Shown here one piece after another: positions 51,344-62,508 of a stretch of DNA of 64,000 nucleotides. The position numbers and the translations under genes are program-made. Source of the stretch: Alkalibacterium thalassium (lineage in GTDB: Bacteria; Bacillota; Bacilli; Lactobacillales; Carnobacteriaceae_A); the NCBI RefSeq assembly GCF_900101165.1, contig NZ_FNFK01000002.1, forward strand, positions 26,661 through 90,660. Reading direction: 5' to 3'. Under the pieces are notes generated by a model that was not told the origin of the DNA, made no database searches, and worked only from the letters and a program-made list of their open reading frames with translations. The number at the start of each line of letters is the position of its first letter. The first letter of the stretch is position 1.

Positions 51344-52258
51344 CTATTCATTTCGTAAGACTTTTATCGGTTTGATAAACTGACTTTTACTTGGATGTGA
51401 GCCATAAATAGCGACCGCTCTGTTCTCTTTCATAAAAACAAGCCGGTCGGATTCATCCCATGCATAGTCTGCTTTATCCAGCAGTGCACCATTCTTGACC
51501 TTGGCATATTCTTCTTCCGTCAGGTCGTGTTTCTTAATTTCCGTCAGCGCACTTTCCAGTGGAAACAGCGCCGCGTCCATTTTATCGTCTTCCATAAGCT
51601 GCTTTACTTCAGCTAAAGTGAAGGCCTGTTCGCTTGAATAACCACCGCTGGAGATACGTGTAAGCTGAGACATATGTGAAGGATAACCTAAGGACTGGCC
51701 TAAATCTACAGCCAGTGTACGCACGTAAGTCCCTTTTCCGCAACGGACTTCGAAGGTAAACCGGAGAATCTGTTCCTTTTCATCAAACACTGGATCTGAC
51801 GTCCTCTGAAAATCATGAACCTCAATAGTACGCGTCGGACGTTCGACTTCGACCCCTTTCCTGGCATACTCGTAAAGTCTTTTGCCGTTGACTTTGACTG
51901 CGGAATACATTGGAGGCGTCTGCTCAATCTTCCCGGTCAGCGCAGCAAGCGCCGCATCAATTGATTCGAGAGAAAGTGCTTCTGAAACAGGTCTACGGTC
52001 GACGATGTCTCCAGAGCGGTCTTCAGTTGTAGTTGAATAGCCCAATGTAATTTCTCCTGTATAAATCTTGTCAGAGTCCATCATGTACTCGATAATCTTA
52101 GTGGCTTTTCCAATTGCTACTGGAAGCACGCCATCTACATCTGGATCCAAGGTTCCGGAATGACCCACCTTTTTTGTCTTTAAAATCTTTCTCAGTTTAA
52201 ATACCACGTCATGACTGGTCATTCCTGCTTCTTTCCATATAGGCAATATCCCTTCCAT
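51344..52258 (-). CDS. truB: tRNA pseudouridine-55 synthase TruB
   Basis: The 304-residue enzyme has motif HSGTLDPDVDGVLPV with catalytic Asp, and the C-terminal PUA-like region. It converts U55 in the T-loop of tRNAs. AAGGAGG precedes the ATG. A terminator separates it from rbfA upstream; it is paired with ribF. Confidence 0.96.
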   Translation of the reverse strand: MEGILPIWKEAGMTSHDVVFKLRKILKTKKVGHSGTLDPDVDGVLPVAIGKATKIIEYMMDSDKIYTGEITLGYSTTTEDRSGDIVDRRPVSEALSLESIDAALAALTGKIEQTPPMYSAVKVNGKRLYEYARKGVEVERPTRTIEVHDFQRTSDPVFDEKEQILRFTFEVRCGKGTYVRTLAVDLGQSLGYPSHMSQLTRISSGGYSSEQAFTLAEVKQLMEDDKMDAALFPLESALTEIKKHDLTEEEYAKVKNGALLDKADYAWDESDRLVFMKENRAVAIYGSHPSKSQFIKPIKVLRNE

Positions 52259-52302
52259 AATATCCTCCTTCTGACCCGCTTATATATGTACTGGCAAAAG
52301 AA

Positions 52303-52336
52303 AAGAGAATCGATGTTTAAAAACAAAGATTCTCTT
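52303..52336 (-). terminator. Terminator between rbfA and truB
   Basis: AAGAGAATC (52303-52311) pairs with GATTCTCTT (52328-52336); TTCTTTTG follows on the complement strand. It ends the rimP-nusA-infB-rbfA transcript. Confidence 0.8.
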
Positions 52337-52375
52337 CTTTACTGCTCAGTTGATCGCTTATTTGGTTAGAGAAAC

Positions 52376-52732
52376 TTATTCCTCATGTTCTTTTTTTATT
52401 TGATTGAGAAGTGAGTCGATCTTGTTTCCATAAGCAATCGATTCATCTCTTGAAAATTTCAGTTCAGGTGTCTTATACAGAGTCAGACGGCTGCCCAGTT
52501 CCTTACGAACCAGTCCAGTTGCTTTATCAAGACCTTCCTGAGTGCTTTTTATTTCACTCTCGTCTTCAGACAATATGCTGTAAAAAATCATAGCCTGTTG
52601 AAGATCGCCTGTGACGTCTACACCTGTTACAGTCACTCCATCAACTCTGGGATCTCTTACTCGTTTACGGAGAATGTCTGTTACTTCCTTCTGAATTTCC
52701 TGAGATACTCTACCTACTCTATAGTTCGGCAA
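52376..52732 (-). CDS. rbfA: Ribosome-binding factor A
   Basis: The 118-residue 30S maturation factor shows NYRVGRVSQEIQKEVTDIL at the N-terminus and the KH-like core with YSILSEDES. The TTG at 52732 is chosen because it gives the family-typical start M-x-NYRVGRV and follows AGGTG by six bases; a GTG three codons upstream (52741) is the alternative. Last gene of the infB operon. Confidence 0.93.
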   Translation of the reverse strand: MPNYRVGRVSQEIQKEVTDILRKRVRDPRVDGVTVTGVDVTGDLQQAMIFYSILSEDESEIKSTQEGLDKATGLVRKELGSRLTLYKTPELKFSRDESIAYGNKIDSLLNQIKKEHEE

Positions 52733-52780
52733 TGTATTCACCTGTCCTTTTTAAATAATTTCGGATCTGATGGGATATAT

Positions 52781-55246
52781 TTATTTTCTTTCGATTTCAA
52801 CCATTTCGTACGCTTCGATCACGTCATCAACCTTGATATCGTTATAGCCTTCGATCGTCAATCCACACTCATATCCGTTTCTTACTTCTTTTGCATCATC
52901 TTTGAATCGTTTCAAGCTTGAAAGTTCCCCTTCATACTGTACAATACCATTTCTGATCAGTCTAATGGAACTGTTACGCTTGATCACACCGTCAGTAACA
53001 AAACATCCGGCAATCGTTCCTACTTTAGACACATGGTAAGTTTCACGTACTTGAGCCTGACCGGTAACTTTCTCTTCGAATTCAGGATCCAGCATCCCTG
53101 TCATTGCAGCTTCGATTTCATCGATCGCATCATAGATGACACGGTGAGTACGGATATCCACTTCTTCGCGGTCTGCACTTTCTTTCGCCTGAATCGTCGG
53201 ACGAACGTTGAACCCGATAACGATGGCAGAACTTGCAGATGCCAGAGTAATATCACTTTCGTTGATGGCTCCAACTCCAGTGTGAATGATGTTGACTTTA
53301 ACGCCTTCAACTTCGATTTTTTCAAGACTGGCAGCCAGAGCTTCAACCGAACCTTGTACATCAGCTTTAACAATAACGTTAACTGATTTAAGTTCTCCCT
53401 CTTCCAGACTGTCGAATAGATTCTCAAGTGTAACTTTATTTGTAGTCGAACGCTGCGCTTCTGTTGCTGCAGACGCTCTGGATTCACCGACTTGACGTGC
53501 TGTCTTCTCATCTTCAAAGACAACGAAGCGGTCTCCGGCTTGTGGTGTTTCGTTCAATCCAGTGATTTCTACTGGTGTAGAAGGTCCAGCACTTTTTACT
53601 CGGCGCCCTTTATCGTTTGTCATAGTACGGACACGTCCGAACGTATTCCCGACAACGATTGGCTCACCTTGTCTAAGTGTTCCTTCCTGAACAAGCAGGG
53701 TAGCAATAGGTCCTTTAGCTTTGTCGAGTCTTGCTTCGATAACAGTACCGATAGCCAGACGTTCAGGATCAGCTTTCAGCTCCTCTACTTCTGCAACAAG
53801 CAGGATCATTTCGAGCAGTTCTTCCAGATTCTGGTTGAATAGTGCTGAAATCTGAACAAATATCGTATCTCCGCCCCAGTCTTCTGGAACAAGTTCGTAT
53901 TCAGTGAGTTCCTGCATCACGCGGTCCGGATTGGCACCCGGCTTATCAACTTTATTGACAGCTACAATGATCGGCACACCAGCTGCTTTAGCATGGTTGA
54001 TCGCCTCAACCGTCTGTGGCATAACCCCGTCATCAGCCGCCACAACGATGATTGCGATATCTGTGATGTCTGCTCCTCGCGCACGCATAGTAGTAAAGGC
54101 AGCGTGTCCTGGTGTATCCAGGAAAGTGATCAGCTTGCCGTTTACATCAACCTGATAGGCACCAATATGCTGAGTGATTCCGCCAGCTTCCCCTTCTGTT
54201 ACATTAGTTTCCCGAAGAGTATCAAGTAAAGTCGTTTTTCCGTGATCGACGTGTCCCATGATAGTAACAGTCGGCGGACGGGTAACAAGGTTTTCTTCTA
54301 CTGGTTCCTGGTCAAAGAAGGTATCGAAGTCAGTCAGATCGATCTGAACTTTTTCTTCTGTATCCATACCGTATTCGGCTGCAAGAAGTTCAATTGTTTC
54401 TTTATCCAGAGACTGGTTCTGAGTAGCCATGACTCCCATCATGAACAGCTTCTTGACGATTTCAGCTGGTTCACGGTGAATCTTCTTAGCCAGCTCTACA
54501 ATCGTCATGCCGTCAGTATATTCAAGAACTTTTGGAAGCTCTTTGAATTTACGTGGGGTCGGAGGTGTCTGTGACTTCTGATTCTTTTTTCCTTTACGCT
54601 TGCGTCCTGCAGGTCCGCCATGAATCCCGCGGTGCTGACGCGAGTTGCGTTTTTTCTTATTGTCGAACTGCTGTTTCTGTTTCTCGTCAGTAGTGCGTTT
54701 AGGAGCATCTGCCCCTGCACGGTTAGCGTCCGGTTTCTTATTCGTATTTCTATTTTGTGATGATGGTTTAGTATTAGACTTATTTATGTTGGATTGTCCT
54801 TTTCTATTGTTTGATTTAGTTTCTGACTTACTGCTTGGCTGGTTGTCAGAAGACTTACTGTTCGGTCGGTTATTCGGTCTGTTTGAGTTGGCAGACTGAT
54901 TCGATTTGTTCGATTGAGCCGGTCGGTTGTTCTGCTGTGACCTATTTGAACCAGTCGATTTTTTCTGCTGATTGCGGTTTGCATTCTGATTCGCCTGGCC
55001 AGTCCTGCTGTTGTTCGATCTGCTTGTATTCTGAGCAGATACTTTTGACCCAGACTGGGAAGATTCCGCTTTTTTCTGAGGTTTAACCGGTTCTTTAATT
55101 GCTTTAGCTAGCTTGTCCACATCCCCATCGTTCATTGTCGACATGTGACTGCTGTACTTGATCCCTAGACCTTCTGCTGTTTCCAGTACTTTCTTACTTG
55201 GTACACCATTTTCCTTCGCGAATTCATAGACTCTTTTTTTGCCCAT
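52781..55246 (-). CDS. infB: Translation initiation factor IF-2
   Basis: The 821-residue GTPase has an N-terminal IF2_N domain ([19 protein letters not shown]), a long low-complexity Asn/Gln/Ser/Lys-rich region (about 55-235), the G domain ([24 protein letters not shown]) and C-terminal beta-barrel domains. It recruits fMet-tRNA to the 30S subunit. Gene order with nusA, ylxR and ylxQ is classical. Confidence 0.98.
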   Translation of the reverse strand: MGKKRVYEFAKENGVPSKKVLETAEGLGIKYSSHMSTMNDGDVDKLAKAIKEPVKPQKKAESSQSGSKVSAQNTSRSNNSRTGQANQNANRNQQKKSTGSNRSQQNNRPAQSNKSNQSANSNRPNNRPNSKSSDNQPSSKSETKSNNRKGQSNINKSNTKPSSQNRNTNKKPDANRAGADAPKRTTDEKQKQQFDNKKKRNSRQHRGIHGGPAGRKRKGKKNQKSQTPPTPRKFKELPKVLEYTDGMTIVELAKKIHREPAEIVKKLFMMGVMATQNQSLDKETIELLAAEYGMDTEEKVQIDLTDFDTFFDQEPVEENLVTRPPTVTIMGHVDHGKTTLLDTLRETNVTEGEAGGITQHIGAYQVDVNGKLITFLDTPGHAAFTTMRARGADITDIAIIVVAADDGVMPQTVEAINHAKAAGVPIIVAVNKVDKPGANPDRVMQELTEYELVPEDWGGDTIFVQISALFNQNLEELLEMILLVAEVEELKADPERLAIGTVIEARLDKAKGPIATLLVQEGTLRQGEPIVVGNTFGRVRTMTNDKGRRVKSAGPSTPVEITGLNETPQAGDRFVVFEDEKTARQVGESRASAATEAQRSTTNKVTLENLFDSLEEGELKSVNVIVKADVQGSVEALAASLEKIEVEGVKVNIIHTGVGAINESDITLASASSAIVIGFNVRPTIQAKESADREEVDIRTHRVIYDAIDEIEAAMTGMLDPEFEEKVTGQAQVRETYHVSKVGTIAGCFVTDGVIKRNSSIRLIRNGIVQYEGELSSLKRFKDDAKEVRNGYECGLTIEGYNDIKVDDVIEAYEMVEIERK

Positions 55247-55267
55247 TTAATCACCTTCCCATTCATT

Positions 55268-55567
55268 TTACAGCAATTTTTGAAGGGAATGCACAAATCC
55301 TTTATCTAAAAGGGCACATACTGTCCGATCCTTCCCTAAAGCATGAGAGAGCTCTTCTCTGGAGAACTCTGTTACAACTGGGATGTCGTAATGCTCACAC
55401 TTATTCAAAAATTGCTTTCTCGTGTTCTCACTTGCATTTGATGCTAAACATACTGCTTTTGCTTTTTTAGATCTGACTGCCTGAAGTACCAAGGCTTCTC
55501 CAGATATCAGCTGACCGGCTCTCTGGGACAGGCCTATCAGATTTAATGCACGTTGTTTATTGTTCAT
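55268..55567 (-). CDS. ylxQ: L7Ae-family RNA-binding protein YlxQ
   Basis: A 99-residue L7Ae-like protein (NLIGLSQRAGQLISGE, AKAVCLASNASENTRKQF). It likely binds kink-turn RNA. Start at 55567 (MNNKQRALN) overlaps the ylxR stop by 11 bases. Located between ylxR and infB as in most Firmicutes. Confidence 0.92.
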   Translation of the reverse strand: MNNKQRALNLIGLSQRAGQLISGEALVLQAVRSKKAKAVCLASNASENTRKQFLNKCEHYDIPVVTEFSREELSHALGKDRTVCALLDKGFVHSLQKLL

Positions 55568-55853
55568 TTTCAATTTCCATCCGCGCTTGTCTGTACTCGA
55601 TATACTCGATCAACTCATCATAAAACGACTGCTCGATCGTTGCGTTCAGCGCCTGGCTGATCAGTTTTTTGTCTTTCGCTTTCTGAACCAGCGCAGTGTC
55701 GAGGGAGATGTAGGCTCCTCTGCCATTCTTTTTGCCCGAAGGATCGATGGATACGGCTCCGTCCTTGCTTCGGACCAGACGTACCATCTCTTTCTTAGGC
55801 TTCATTTCTCCAGATGCAATGCATTTTCTCATTGGTGCTTTACGGTTCTGCAT
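55557..55853 (-). CDS. ylxR: YlxR / RnpM RNA-binding protein
   Basis: A 98-residue protein of the DUF448 family (KAPMRKCIASGEMKPKKEMV, KNGRGAYIS). Its orthologue RnpM binds RNase P RNA and modulates its activity. The C-terminal 30 residues are acidic. GGTGGG precedes the ATG. Confidence 0.94.
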   Translation of the reverse strand: MQNRKAPMRKCIASGEMKPKKEMVRLVRSKDGAVSIDPSGKKNGRGAYISLDTALVQKAKDKKLISQALNATIEQSFYDELIEYIEYRQARMEIENEQ

Positions 55854-55876
55854 AACTGCCCACCTTAATTGATCTC

Positions 55877-57412
55877 TTAACTTCCCAAGTTCTCATCATC
55901 AGAAAATGTGGTTTCCTGATTTTCTGGGAATGTATTTTTTTCTGTGTCAGTAAACGGCGGCTCACCTTCGCCACCATCAGATAATGTATACTCATCATCT
56001 TCTGAGAATGTCGCTTCTTCGATTTCTTCCATTGATGCTTCGGTTGCATCCTCTTCGCCTCTGCCGTCTCTTTCTTCAGCAAATTCGATCAGATCTTCTG
56101 CATCGTTTGAGTCAAGTTCACCAGACTGAAAGTCTGTTTCCATGACAGGTTCTCCCGGCTGTGCATCAGGCTGATCGTTATCTTGAGCATACACAGTAGA
56201 ATCTCCTGCGTCAGAGACTTCTTCTTCATCAAGTGCTTCAACTTCTATCGTCTCATCTTCAGAAAACAGTGTATCTGCATCAGCTAAGGCATCTGCCTGC
56301 TGCACTGCTTCTTCGCTGTCATCGTTCAAAGCATTAAAGAAAGAATCGTCTTTAAGCTCTTCTGCTTCTTTGGCAAGAGCTTCCATATCAGATTCGGATT
56401 TGATGTCGATCTTGAAGCCAGTCAATTTAGCTGCCAGACGAACATTCTGTCCACGCTTACCGATAGCCAGTGACAGCTGATAGTCCGGGACAACGATCAC
56501 ACATGAATGCTGATCTTCATCAAACTGAACATCAATGACCTGAGCCGGATTTAAAGCATTTTTGATATAGACTGAAGGGTCTTTGTCCCATTCGACGATA
56601 TCCATGTTTTCGCCGTTCAGCTCATTAACGATGGCCTGTACACGAGACCCTCTTGGTCCGACACACGTTCCGACAGGGTCGACATTTTCATCTCGGGACG
56701 ACACAGCAATCTTCGCGCGGTCACCAGCTTCTCTTGCAATCGATACGATTTCTACTATGCCATCGTAGATTTCCGGCACTTCCTGTTCAAACAGACGCTT
56801 GATCAAGTTCGGATGTGTCCGGCTGACAAAGACTTGAGGTCCTTTTGTCGAGTTCTCTACATTGCTGACGTATACTTTGATACGGTCATGTGTTGCATAC
56901 GTTTCGTTTTCAATCTGATCACGCTTAGAAAGAACAGCTTCCACTTTTCCTAAGTTGATGTAGATGAACTTGCTGTCCTGACGCTCGACGGTGCCCGTCA
57001 TCAGATCATCTTCATAGGCAATATATTCGTTGTAGATTATTGAACGCTCGGCTTCACGCATTCGCTGCATGATCACTTGTTTAGCTGTCTGAGCTGCAAT
57101 CCGTCCGAAGTTCCTAGGCGTTACTTCAAACTTGATTTTATCTCCTACTTCGTAAGCTTTGTTTCGTTCACGTGCTTCTGTCAGACTAATTTCCAGCTGA
57201 GAGTCATACACATCTTCTACCACTTCTTTAACCTGGTTGACCGTAATCGTACCGGTATCTTCGTCAAAGTTCACTTCAACGTTCTGGGACGTCCCATAGT
57301 TACGCTTGTAAGCTGAAACGAGTGCAGCTTCCAGTGCATCGATCACGATTTCTTTGGAGATGCCTTTTTCCTGTTCGAGTGTCTCAAGAGCAGCTGCCAA
57401 TTCTTTACTCAT
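55877..57412 (-). CDS. nusA: Transcription factor NusA with long acidic tail
   Basis: Residues 1-354 are NusA: N-terminal RNA polymerase-binding domain, S1 domain (GTVERQDSKFIYINLGKVEAVL split), and two KH domains (VGPRGSRVQAIV, AIGKRGQNVRLAA). It then continues for about 157 residues of very acidic, low-complexity sequence with repeated TFS-(D/E) elements (ATFSEDDEYTLSD, TTFSDDEN), making it longer (511 aa) than the usual ~350-400 in Firmicutes. The tail may aid solubility in a salt-rich cytoplasm or bind partners (inference). Confidence 0.96.
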   Translation of the reverse strand: MSKELAAALETLEQEKGISKEIVIDALEAALVSAYKRNYGTSQNVEVNFDEDTGTITVNQVKEVVEDVYDSQLEISLTEARERNKAYEVGDKIKFEVTPRNFGRIAAQTAKQVIMQRMREAERSIIYNEYIAYEDDLMTGTVERQDSKFIYINLGKVEAVLSKRDQIENETYATHDRIKVYVSNVENSTKGPQVFVSRTHPNLIKRLFEQEVPEIYDGIVEIVSIAREAGDRAKIAVSSRDENVDPVGTCVGPRGSRVQAIVNELNGENMDIVEWDKDPSVYIKNALNPAQVIDVQFDEDQHSCVIVVPDYQLSLAIGKRGQNVRLAAKLTGFKIDIKSESDMEALAKEAEELKDDSFFNALNDDSEEAVQQADALADADTLFSEDETIEVEALDEEEVSDAGDSTVYAQDNDQPDAQPGEPVMETDFQSGELDSNDAEDLIEFAEERDGRGEEDATEASMEEIEEATFSEDDEYTLSDGGEGEPPFTDTEKNTFPENQETTFSDDENLGS

Positions 57413-57451
57413 ATTTATACCCCTTTATAAAGTAGTTACTTTTTATCTGAA

Positions 57452-57922
57452 TTAAAATTCGATGGCGTATCTCGCCTTAGCGACCTGACCTTTAGACAGA
57501 ACCAATTCTTTCCGGCGTGTCTTGATCATAACTTCCATGACCAGTTCATCGCCATCGTAAGATTTCAGATGACCTTCATAGGCATCGAACCCTCCAATTT
57601 CACCATTTAATGCCACATAGATGTACTTACCGACAGCTTTCTCGAAATCTTCTTCTGTTTTTAAAGGACGTTCCGCTCCCGGTGAGGACACTTCCAGATA
57701 ATAAGCGTGCGGAATCGGGTCTGGTTCAATGGCATCCAGTGTCTCTCCAACTTTTTCGCTGAACAGGGCACAGTCATCAAGATCGACACCTGCTTCTTTA
57801 TCGATGTATAATCTTAAAAACCAGTTCTTACCTTCTTTAACGTATTCCACATCAACTAGTTCATATCCTAATTCATCTGCCAATGGCTCTGACAGTTCTC
57901 TTACTTTGTCTATTGTATTCAA
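57452..57922 (-). CDS. rimP: Ribosome maturation factor RimP
   Basis: The 156-residue protein (VRELSEPLADELGYELVDVE, RLYIDKEAGVDLDDC, EVSSPGAERPLK) matures the 30S subunit. The frame is open for 65 more codons, but those cross a terminator and do not resemble RimP; the TTG at 57922, ten bases after AGGAG, gives the family length. First gene of the nusA-infB operon. Confidence 0.93.
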   Translation of the reverse strand: MNTIDKVRELSEPLADELGYELVDVEYVKEGKNWFLRLYIDKEAGVDLDDCALFSEKVGETLDAIEPDPIPHAYYLEVSSPGAERPLKTEEDFEKAVGKYIYVALNGEIGGFDAYEGHLKSYDGDELVMEVMIKTRRKELVLSKGQVAKARYAIEF

Positions 57923-57982
57923 ACACTTCACTCTCCTCTCAAATGAGTACGATGTTGTCGCAGCATTCGTCAAGGCTGTGAA

Positions 57983-58010
57983 AAAGAGTGAGCGGATTCG
58001 CTCACTCTTT
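57983..58010 (-). terminator. Terminator after polC
   Basis: AAAGAGTGAGCG-GATT-CGCTCACTCTTT is a perfect 12-pair stem; TTTCAC continues on the complement strand. It divides polC from the rimP operon. Confidence 0.88.
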
Positions 58011-58085
58011 ACACGGTCTATCTTGCTCGATTCGTCTACTAGTGTACCACACCTGCCTAAACAAGGCAACTTTAACGGCATCAGA

Positions 58086-61000
58086 CTAGATGTCGAACAA
58101 AGAAAGCTGATTTTCATCTGGAAGTCCTTTTAAGGCATGGTTTGTTTCCAGATATTCCATTACGGTTTTTGAGACTTTCCCTCTTCTTGAAAGATCTTCT
58201 TTTGAAAGGAAAGGCTCGTCTTCTCTAGCCTCTACGATCGCTCCTGCTACACTTGCTCCAAGAGATGGGACAGCTCTGAATGGTGCAATCAGTGCATTGT
58301 CTTCAATGATAAAGTCAGTAGCGTGTGATTTGTCCAGATCGACCATCTTGAATTCAAAGCCGCGCTCGACCATTTCGTTAGCCAGTTCCAGTACCGTCAG
58401 CAGGTTCTTTTCCTTCGTGCTAGCATCCATCCCTTTATCCGTAATTTCTTTCATTCTTGACTTGATGCCGTCTTTCCCCTGGCACATCGCTTCCAGATCA
58501 AAGTCACTGGCTCTGATGGAAAAGTATGCGGCATAGTAGTAAAGCGGATAATGCACCTTGAAGTAGGCGACCCGAAGTGCCATAAGGACGTAGGCAGCTG
58601 CGTGGGCTTTAGGGAACATATACTTGATCTTCAGGCAGGAATCGATATACCATTCCGGCACGTCTTTTTCACGCATGACGGCCTGCCACTCATCCGGTAT
58701 CCCTCGACCCTTACGAACATGCTCCATGATCTTGAAGGCTATGTCATCTTCTAATCCTTGATGCTGAAGGTAGACCATGATGTCATCACGACACCCGATT
58801 ACTTCAGCGAGAGGGATGTTATGCAGTCTAATCAATTCCTCAGCATTGCCCAGCCAGACATCCGTTCCGTGTGACAGTCCGGAGATCTGAAGCAGCTCAG
58901 CAAAGGTCGTCGGATTGGTCTGCTCAAGCATCTGACGAACGAATCGTGTCCCGAACTCCGGAACACCCAAGGTCCCTGTTTTTGAGAAGATCTGTTCTTC
59001 AGTGACTCCGAGAACTTCTGTGCCGCTGAAGAGTTTCATGACGTCAGGATCGTTGACAGGGATATCCAGAGGATCGATTCCTGAAAGGTCCTGCAGCTTA
59101 CGGATCATTGTCGGATCATCGTGTCCCAGGATATCAAGTTTTAGCACATTATCATGAATAGAATGAAAATCGAAATGCGTCGTTTTCCATTTAGATTCCT
59201 GATCATCTGCTGGATACTGCACTGGACTGAAGTCGTAGACATCCATATAGTCCGGAATAACGATGATTCCACCAGGGTGCTGCCCGGTTGTCCGTTTGAC
59301 ACCTGTCAGCCCCTTGGACAGACGGTCGATTTCGGCTGATCTATAATGCAGCTGATGATCCCTCTCGAATCCTTTAACGAATCCAAAAGCAGTTCGGTCT
59401 GCAATCGTACCGATCGTACCGGCTCTGTAGACGTATTCTTCCCCAAACAACTCTTTTGTATAGTGGTGCGCTGTTGCCTGATACTCTCCCGAGAAGTTCA
59501 AATCGATATCAGGGACTTTATCTCCTTTGAATCCCAGGAAGGTTTCAAACGGAATATCCTGTCCGTCTCTGTATAAGTCAGCCTGACAGTTCGGGCAGGC
59601 TTTCTCCGGAAGATCGAACCCCGACCCTACTTCTCCTTCAGTGAAGAACTCAGAGTACTGACAGCTGTTGCATCGGTAATGTGGAGGCATTGGGTTGACT
59701 TCTGTGATCCCCGTCATCGTAGCAACGAAGCTCGAGCCGACCGACCCCCTTGAACCAACGAGATACCCATCTTCAATACTCTTATGCACCAGTTTCTGAG
59801 AAATCAGATAGATAACGGAAAACCCGTTTCCGATGATACTGTCCAGCTCTTTCTCAAGCCGGGCTCCGATGATTTCCGGAAGCGGATCACCATATAGACT
59901 GTGAGCCTTATCGTAACTCATCTGTCTGATCTCTTCTTCCGCACCTTCCATCTTAGGAGTGAAGAGATCTTTCTTCACTGGAGTGATGCCGTCTTCGATC
60001 TGACGATTGAGTAGCTGCGGGTTCTCTATAACGACTTCGCGGGCCTTGTCTTCTCCGAGGAAGCGGAACGCGTCCATCATTTCATTTGTTGTCCTGAAAT
60101 GAACAGCTGGATTATTTCCTGGTGACGAAGCAACTGATGACTGTGTCTCCATCAGGATGTCACGGTAAACAGCATCTTCCGGATGAATGTAGTGGACATT
60201 CCCAGTCGCAATGACCGGCTTGTCCAGCTCTTCACCCAGTTTGATCATGTTGGTCAGAATATCTTCCAGATCAGCATCACTTCTGACTAGCTCCCGTTGA
60301 ATCAGGTCACTGTATACTTCTTTGGGCATGATCTCCAGATAATCGTAAAACTCCGCAACCCTTCGGGCTTCTTCATAGCCTTTTTGCATCATCGCTTCAA
60401 AGACTTCCCCTTTTGAACAGCCCGATCCTACAATAATGCCTTCCCTGTGTTTTTCCAGTACAGAACGAGGCAGTCTGGGGACTCTGTAAAAATAATCCAC
60501 TAGTGACGTTGAAATCAGTTTGAATAGATTCTTCAGTCCGGACTGTGAACTTGCCCATAAGGTCACATGGCTCGGACGGGAGCGTTTATACGCATCCCCT
60601 TCACCCATGAACTGATTTAATTCATCGTGATAATGGATGTTGTGTTCTTCCTGCGCCTTCTTGACAAAGATCCAAAGTAGATTACCGGTCGTCTGCGAAT
60701 CATAGATCGCACGGTGGTGCTGTTCAAGATTGACTTTGAAGCGCTTGGCCAGCGTATTGAGTCGATGACTTTTGAATGTCGGGTTGATGAACCGTGAAAA
60801 TTCAAGTGTATCGATGACCGGAAGGGTCGATACGTCCATCTTGTGTTTCTTGTATGCCGTGTTCAGAAAGCCCATATCGAATGAGGCATTGTGAGCAACT
60901 AGAATCGCGTCTTCAGAAAAAGCTCTGAACCGCTCCAAGACATCTTTTTCGGTCTTGGATCCCCGTACCATATCATCGGTAATGCCGGTCAGCTGAACGG

Positions 61001-62417
61001 TCGTTTCTGACAGCGGATGACCCGGATCGATGAACTCCTGAAACTCTTCCACTACATTTCCTTTGTGCATTTTTACAGCCGCAAGTTCAATTATGCTGTC
61101 ATAAATAGCTGAGAGCCCTGTAGTTTCAACGTCGAATACGACATAAGTCGATTCATTCAGGTTAAGGTGGCTTTCATTATAAGCCACCGGCACTCCGTCA
61201 TCGACCAGATTTGCCTCCAGCCCGTAAATGACTTTTATATTATTTTTCTGACCGGCAGCATGGGCTTCTGGGAATGACTGACCACCTCCATGGTCCGTAA
61301 TCGCAATGGCTTCATGTCCCCACTTGGCCGCCTGTTCGATCAGTGCAGTCGCCCCGGAAATCGCGTCCATCTGACTCATATTTGTGTGGGCATGCAGCTC
61401 AATGCGCTTGCTTTCCCCTTCGAACGTATCTTCTCTTTCAGCATGGAAGGTCTGAGTAATATCCTGTACGTTCATCACAAGATCCCTCATGAATGTGTCT
61501 TCCTGAATGCTCCCTCTGACCTTTACCCAGATACCGGGTTTGATTGCATCAAAAAGAGCTTCGTCTGATTCATTGTTTGAGAACCGTTTACAGGTAAAAG
61601 ATGAAGAATAATCGGTAATCTTCATCAGAAGCAGTTTTCTTCCGGATCTCAGTTCTCTGACTTCAGAGTCGAATACATATCCTTCAAGCGTGATGCGTCG
61701 CTCTTCTTCAACAACTTCGATCATTTGCTTGACTTCTTCGTTAGCTGGGATAGCCCGTCCCAGTTTGATCGGGCCACTATGACTGTCTTCTCTGGACTGC
61801 TCTTTTTTCTTTTCGGCAGTTTCGATCATTTTCGTATACTCCTGAGCCATCAACCGGTCATTTTCTTCTTTTTTAAGTTTGAATTCATTGACCTTGTCCT
61901 GACTAGCCTGAGCATCTACTAAAGCCCTGACTGAAAAGGTTTCAGGAAATCCCAGTTTGTGATAGGCCTTGCTGATTTGAGGCAGGAATTCTTTGTCGTA
62001 TTTGTCGAAAACAAGCTCCTGGTCAATTATGAACAGCCATTTTTTATCTTTAAAAACAGGAAAACGTTCTGAAAAAACCTGGTTGCAAATTGGTGAATCC
62101 ACTCCACTTTGCTTGCACGCTTCATTCCAGTAATCTCTCACTTTTTCCACAGTGATAGTTGGCTCGCTTGTCCGGACAGTCAGGTTCACATCACAAATCG
62201 CCTTGAACGATTCTCGGATGGCGTGACTGATGGCCAGATAGAGACGGTAAGGCAGAATATTCGGAAATGTCAAAACAAGGTCCCATTTCTTCTCTCGTTT
62301 ATAGACGGTGACTGATTCAACTTCACCCTTATGTATCCATTCTTTATCTTCATCACTTAATTCGACTTTTGTCTGTTTAAGAAGTGTCTGAAACAGTTCA
62401 GTTTTATTTAAACTCAA
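58086..62417 (-). CDS. polC: DNA polymerase III PolC-type alpha subunit
   Basis: The 1443-residue replicase has the OB fold region (about 230-320), PHP domain ([20 protein letters not shown]), an inserted DEDD proofreading exonuclease ([19 protein letters not shown]), a zinc site (CNSCQ, CPNCQ), and the palm and fingers of C-family polymerases ([12 protein letters not shown]). It is the leading-strand polymerase of Firmicutes. The start is TTG with AAGGA six bases upstream. It has its own promoter embedded in the proS terminator. Confidence 0.97.
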   Translation of the reverse strand: MSLNKTELFQTLLKQTKVELSDEDKEWIHKGEVESVTVYKREKKWDLVLTFPNILPYRLYLAISHAIRESFKAICDVNLTVRTSEPTITVEKVRDYWNEACKQSGVDSPICNQVFSERFPVFKDKKWLFIIDQELVFDKYDKEFLPQISKAYHKLGFPETFSVRALVDAQASQDKVNEFKLKKEENDRLMAQEYTKMIETAEKKKEQSREDSHSGPIKLGRAIPANEEVKQMIEVVEEERRITLEGYVFDSEVRELRSGRKLLLMKITDYSSSFTCKRFSNNESDEALFDAIKPGIWVKVRGSIQEDTFMRDLVMNVQDITQTFHAEREDTFEGESKRIELHAHTNMSQMDAISGATALIEQAAKWGHEAIAITDHGGGQSFPEAHAAGQKNNIKVIYGLEANLVDDGVPVAYNESHLNLNESTYVVFDVETTGLSAIYDSIIELAAVKMHKGNVVEEFQEFIDPGHPLSETTVQLTGITDDMVRGSKTEKDVLERFRAFSEDAILVAHNASFDMGFLNTAYKKHKMDVSTLPVIDTLEFSRFINPTFKSHRLNTLAKRFKVNLEQHHRAIYDSQTTGNLLWIFVKKAQEEHNIHYHDELNQFMGEGDAYKRSRPSHVTLWASSQSGLKNLFKLISTSLVDYFYRVPRLPRSVLEKHREGIIVGSGCSKGEVFEAMMQKGYEEARRVAEFYDYLEIMPKEVYSDLIQRELVRSDADLEDILTNMIKLGEELDKPVIATGNVHYIHPEDAVYRDILMETQSSVASSPGNNPAVHFRTTNEMMDAFRFLGEDKAREVVIENPQLLNRQIEDGITPVKKDLFTPKMEGAEEEIRQMSYDKAHSLYGDPLPEIIGARLEKELDSIIGNGFSVIYLISQKLVHKSIEDGYLVGSRGSVGSSFVATMTGITEVNPMPPHYRCNSCQYSEFFTEGEVGSGFDLPEKACPNCQADLYRDGQDIPFETFLGFKGDKVPDIDLNFSGEYQATAHHYTKELFGEEYVYRAGTIGTIADRTAFGFVKGFERDHQLHYRSAEIDRLSKGLTGVKRTTGQHPGGIIVIPDYMDVYDFSPVQYPADDQESKWKTTHFDFHSIHDNVLKLDILGHDDPTMIRKLQDLSGIDPLDIPVNDPDVMKLFSGTEVLGVTEEQIFSKTGTLGVPEFGTRFVRQMLEQTNPTTFAELLQISGLSHGTDVWLGNAEELIRLHNIPLAEVIGCRDDIMVYLQHQGLEDDIAFKIMEHVRKGRGIPDEWQAVMREKDVPEWYIDSCLKIKYMFPKAHAAAYVLMALRVAYFKVHYPLYYYAAYFSIRASDFDLEAMCQGKDGIKSRMKEITDKGMDASTKEKNLLTVLELANEMVERGFEFKMVDLDKSHATDFIIEDNALIAPFRAVPSLGASVAGAIVEAREDEPFLSKEDLSRRGKVSKTVMEYLETNHALKGLPDENQLSLFDI

Positions 62418-62451
62418 AGTAAATCCTTCTTTCTCCTGTCACTTTCCTACG

Positions 62452-62480
62452 ATTATAGAACAGAAAACTGAGACAGTAAA
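62452..62480 (-). promoter_or_regulatory. polC promoter
   Basis: On the complement strand TTTACT (62475-62480), 17-bp spacer, TATAAT (62452-62457). The -35 lies in the loop of the proS terminator. Confidence 0.65.
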
Positions 62481-62493
62481 TGCCTCAGTTTTC
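62463..62493 (-). terminator. Terminator after proS
   Basis: GAAAACTGAG (62463-62472) pairs with CTCAGTTTTC (62484-62493). The U tract on the complement strand is short (TGTTCT), so some read-through into polC is likely. Confidence 0.6.
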
Positions 62494-62508
62494 ATTTTAA
62501 TCATTTAA

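Noticed and set aside
57923-58117. N-terminal extension of RimP to 221 residues
   Set aside because: The extra 65 codons run through a perfect 12-bp terminator stem and do not resemble RimP; the TTG at 57922 gives the normal length.
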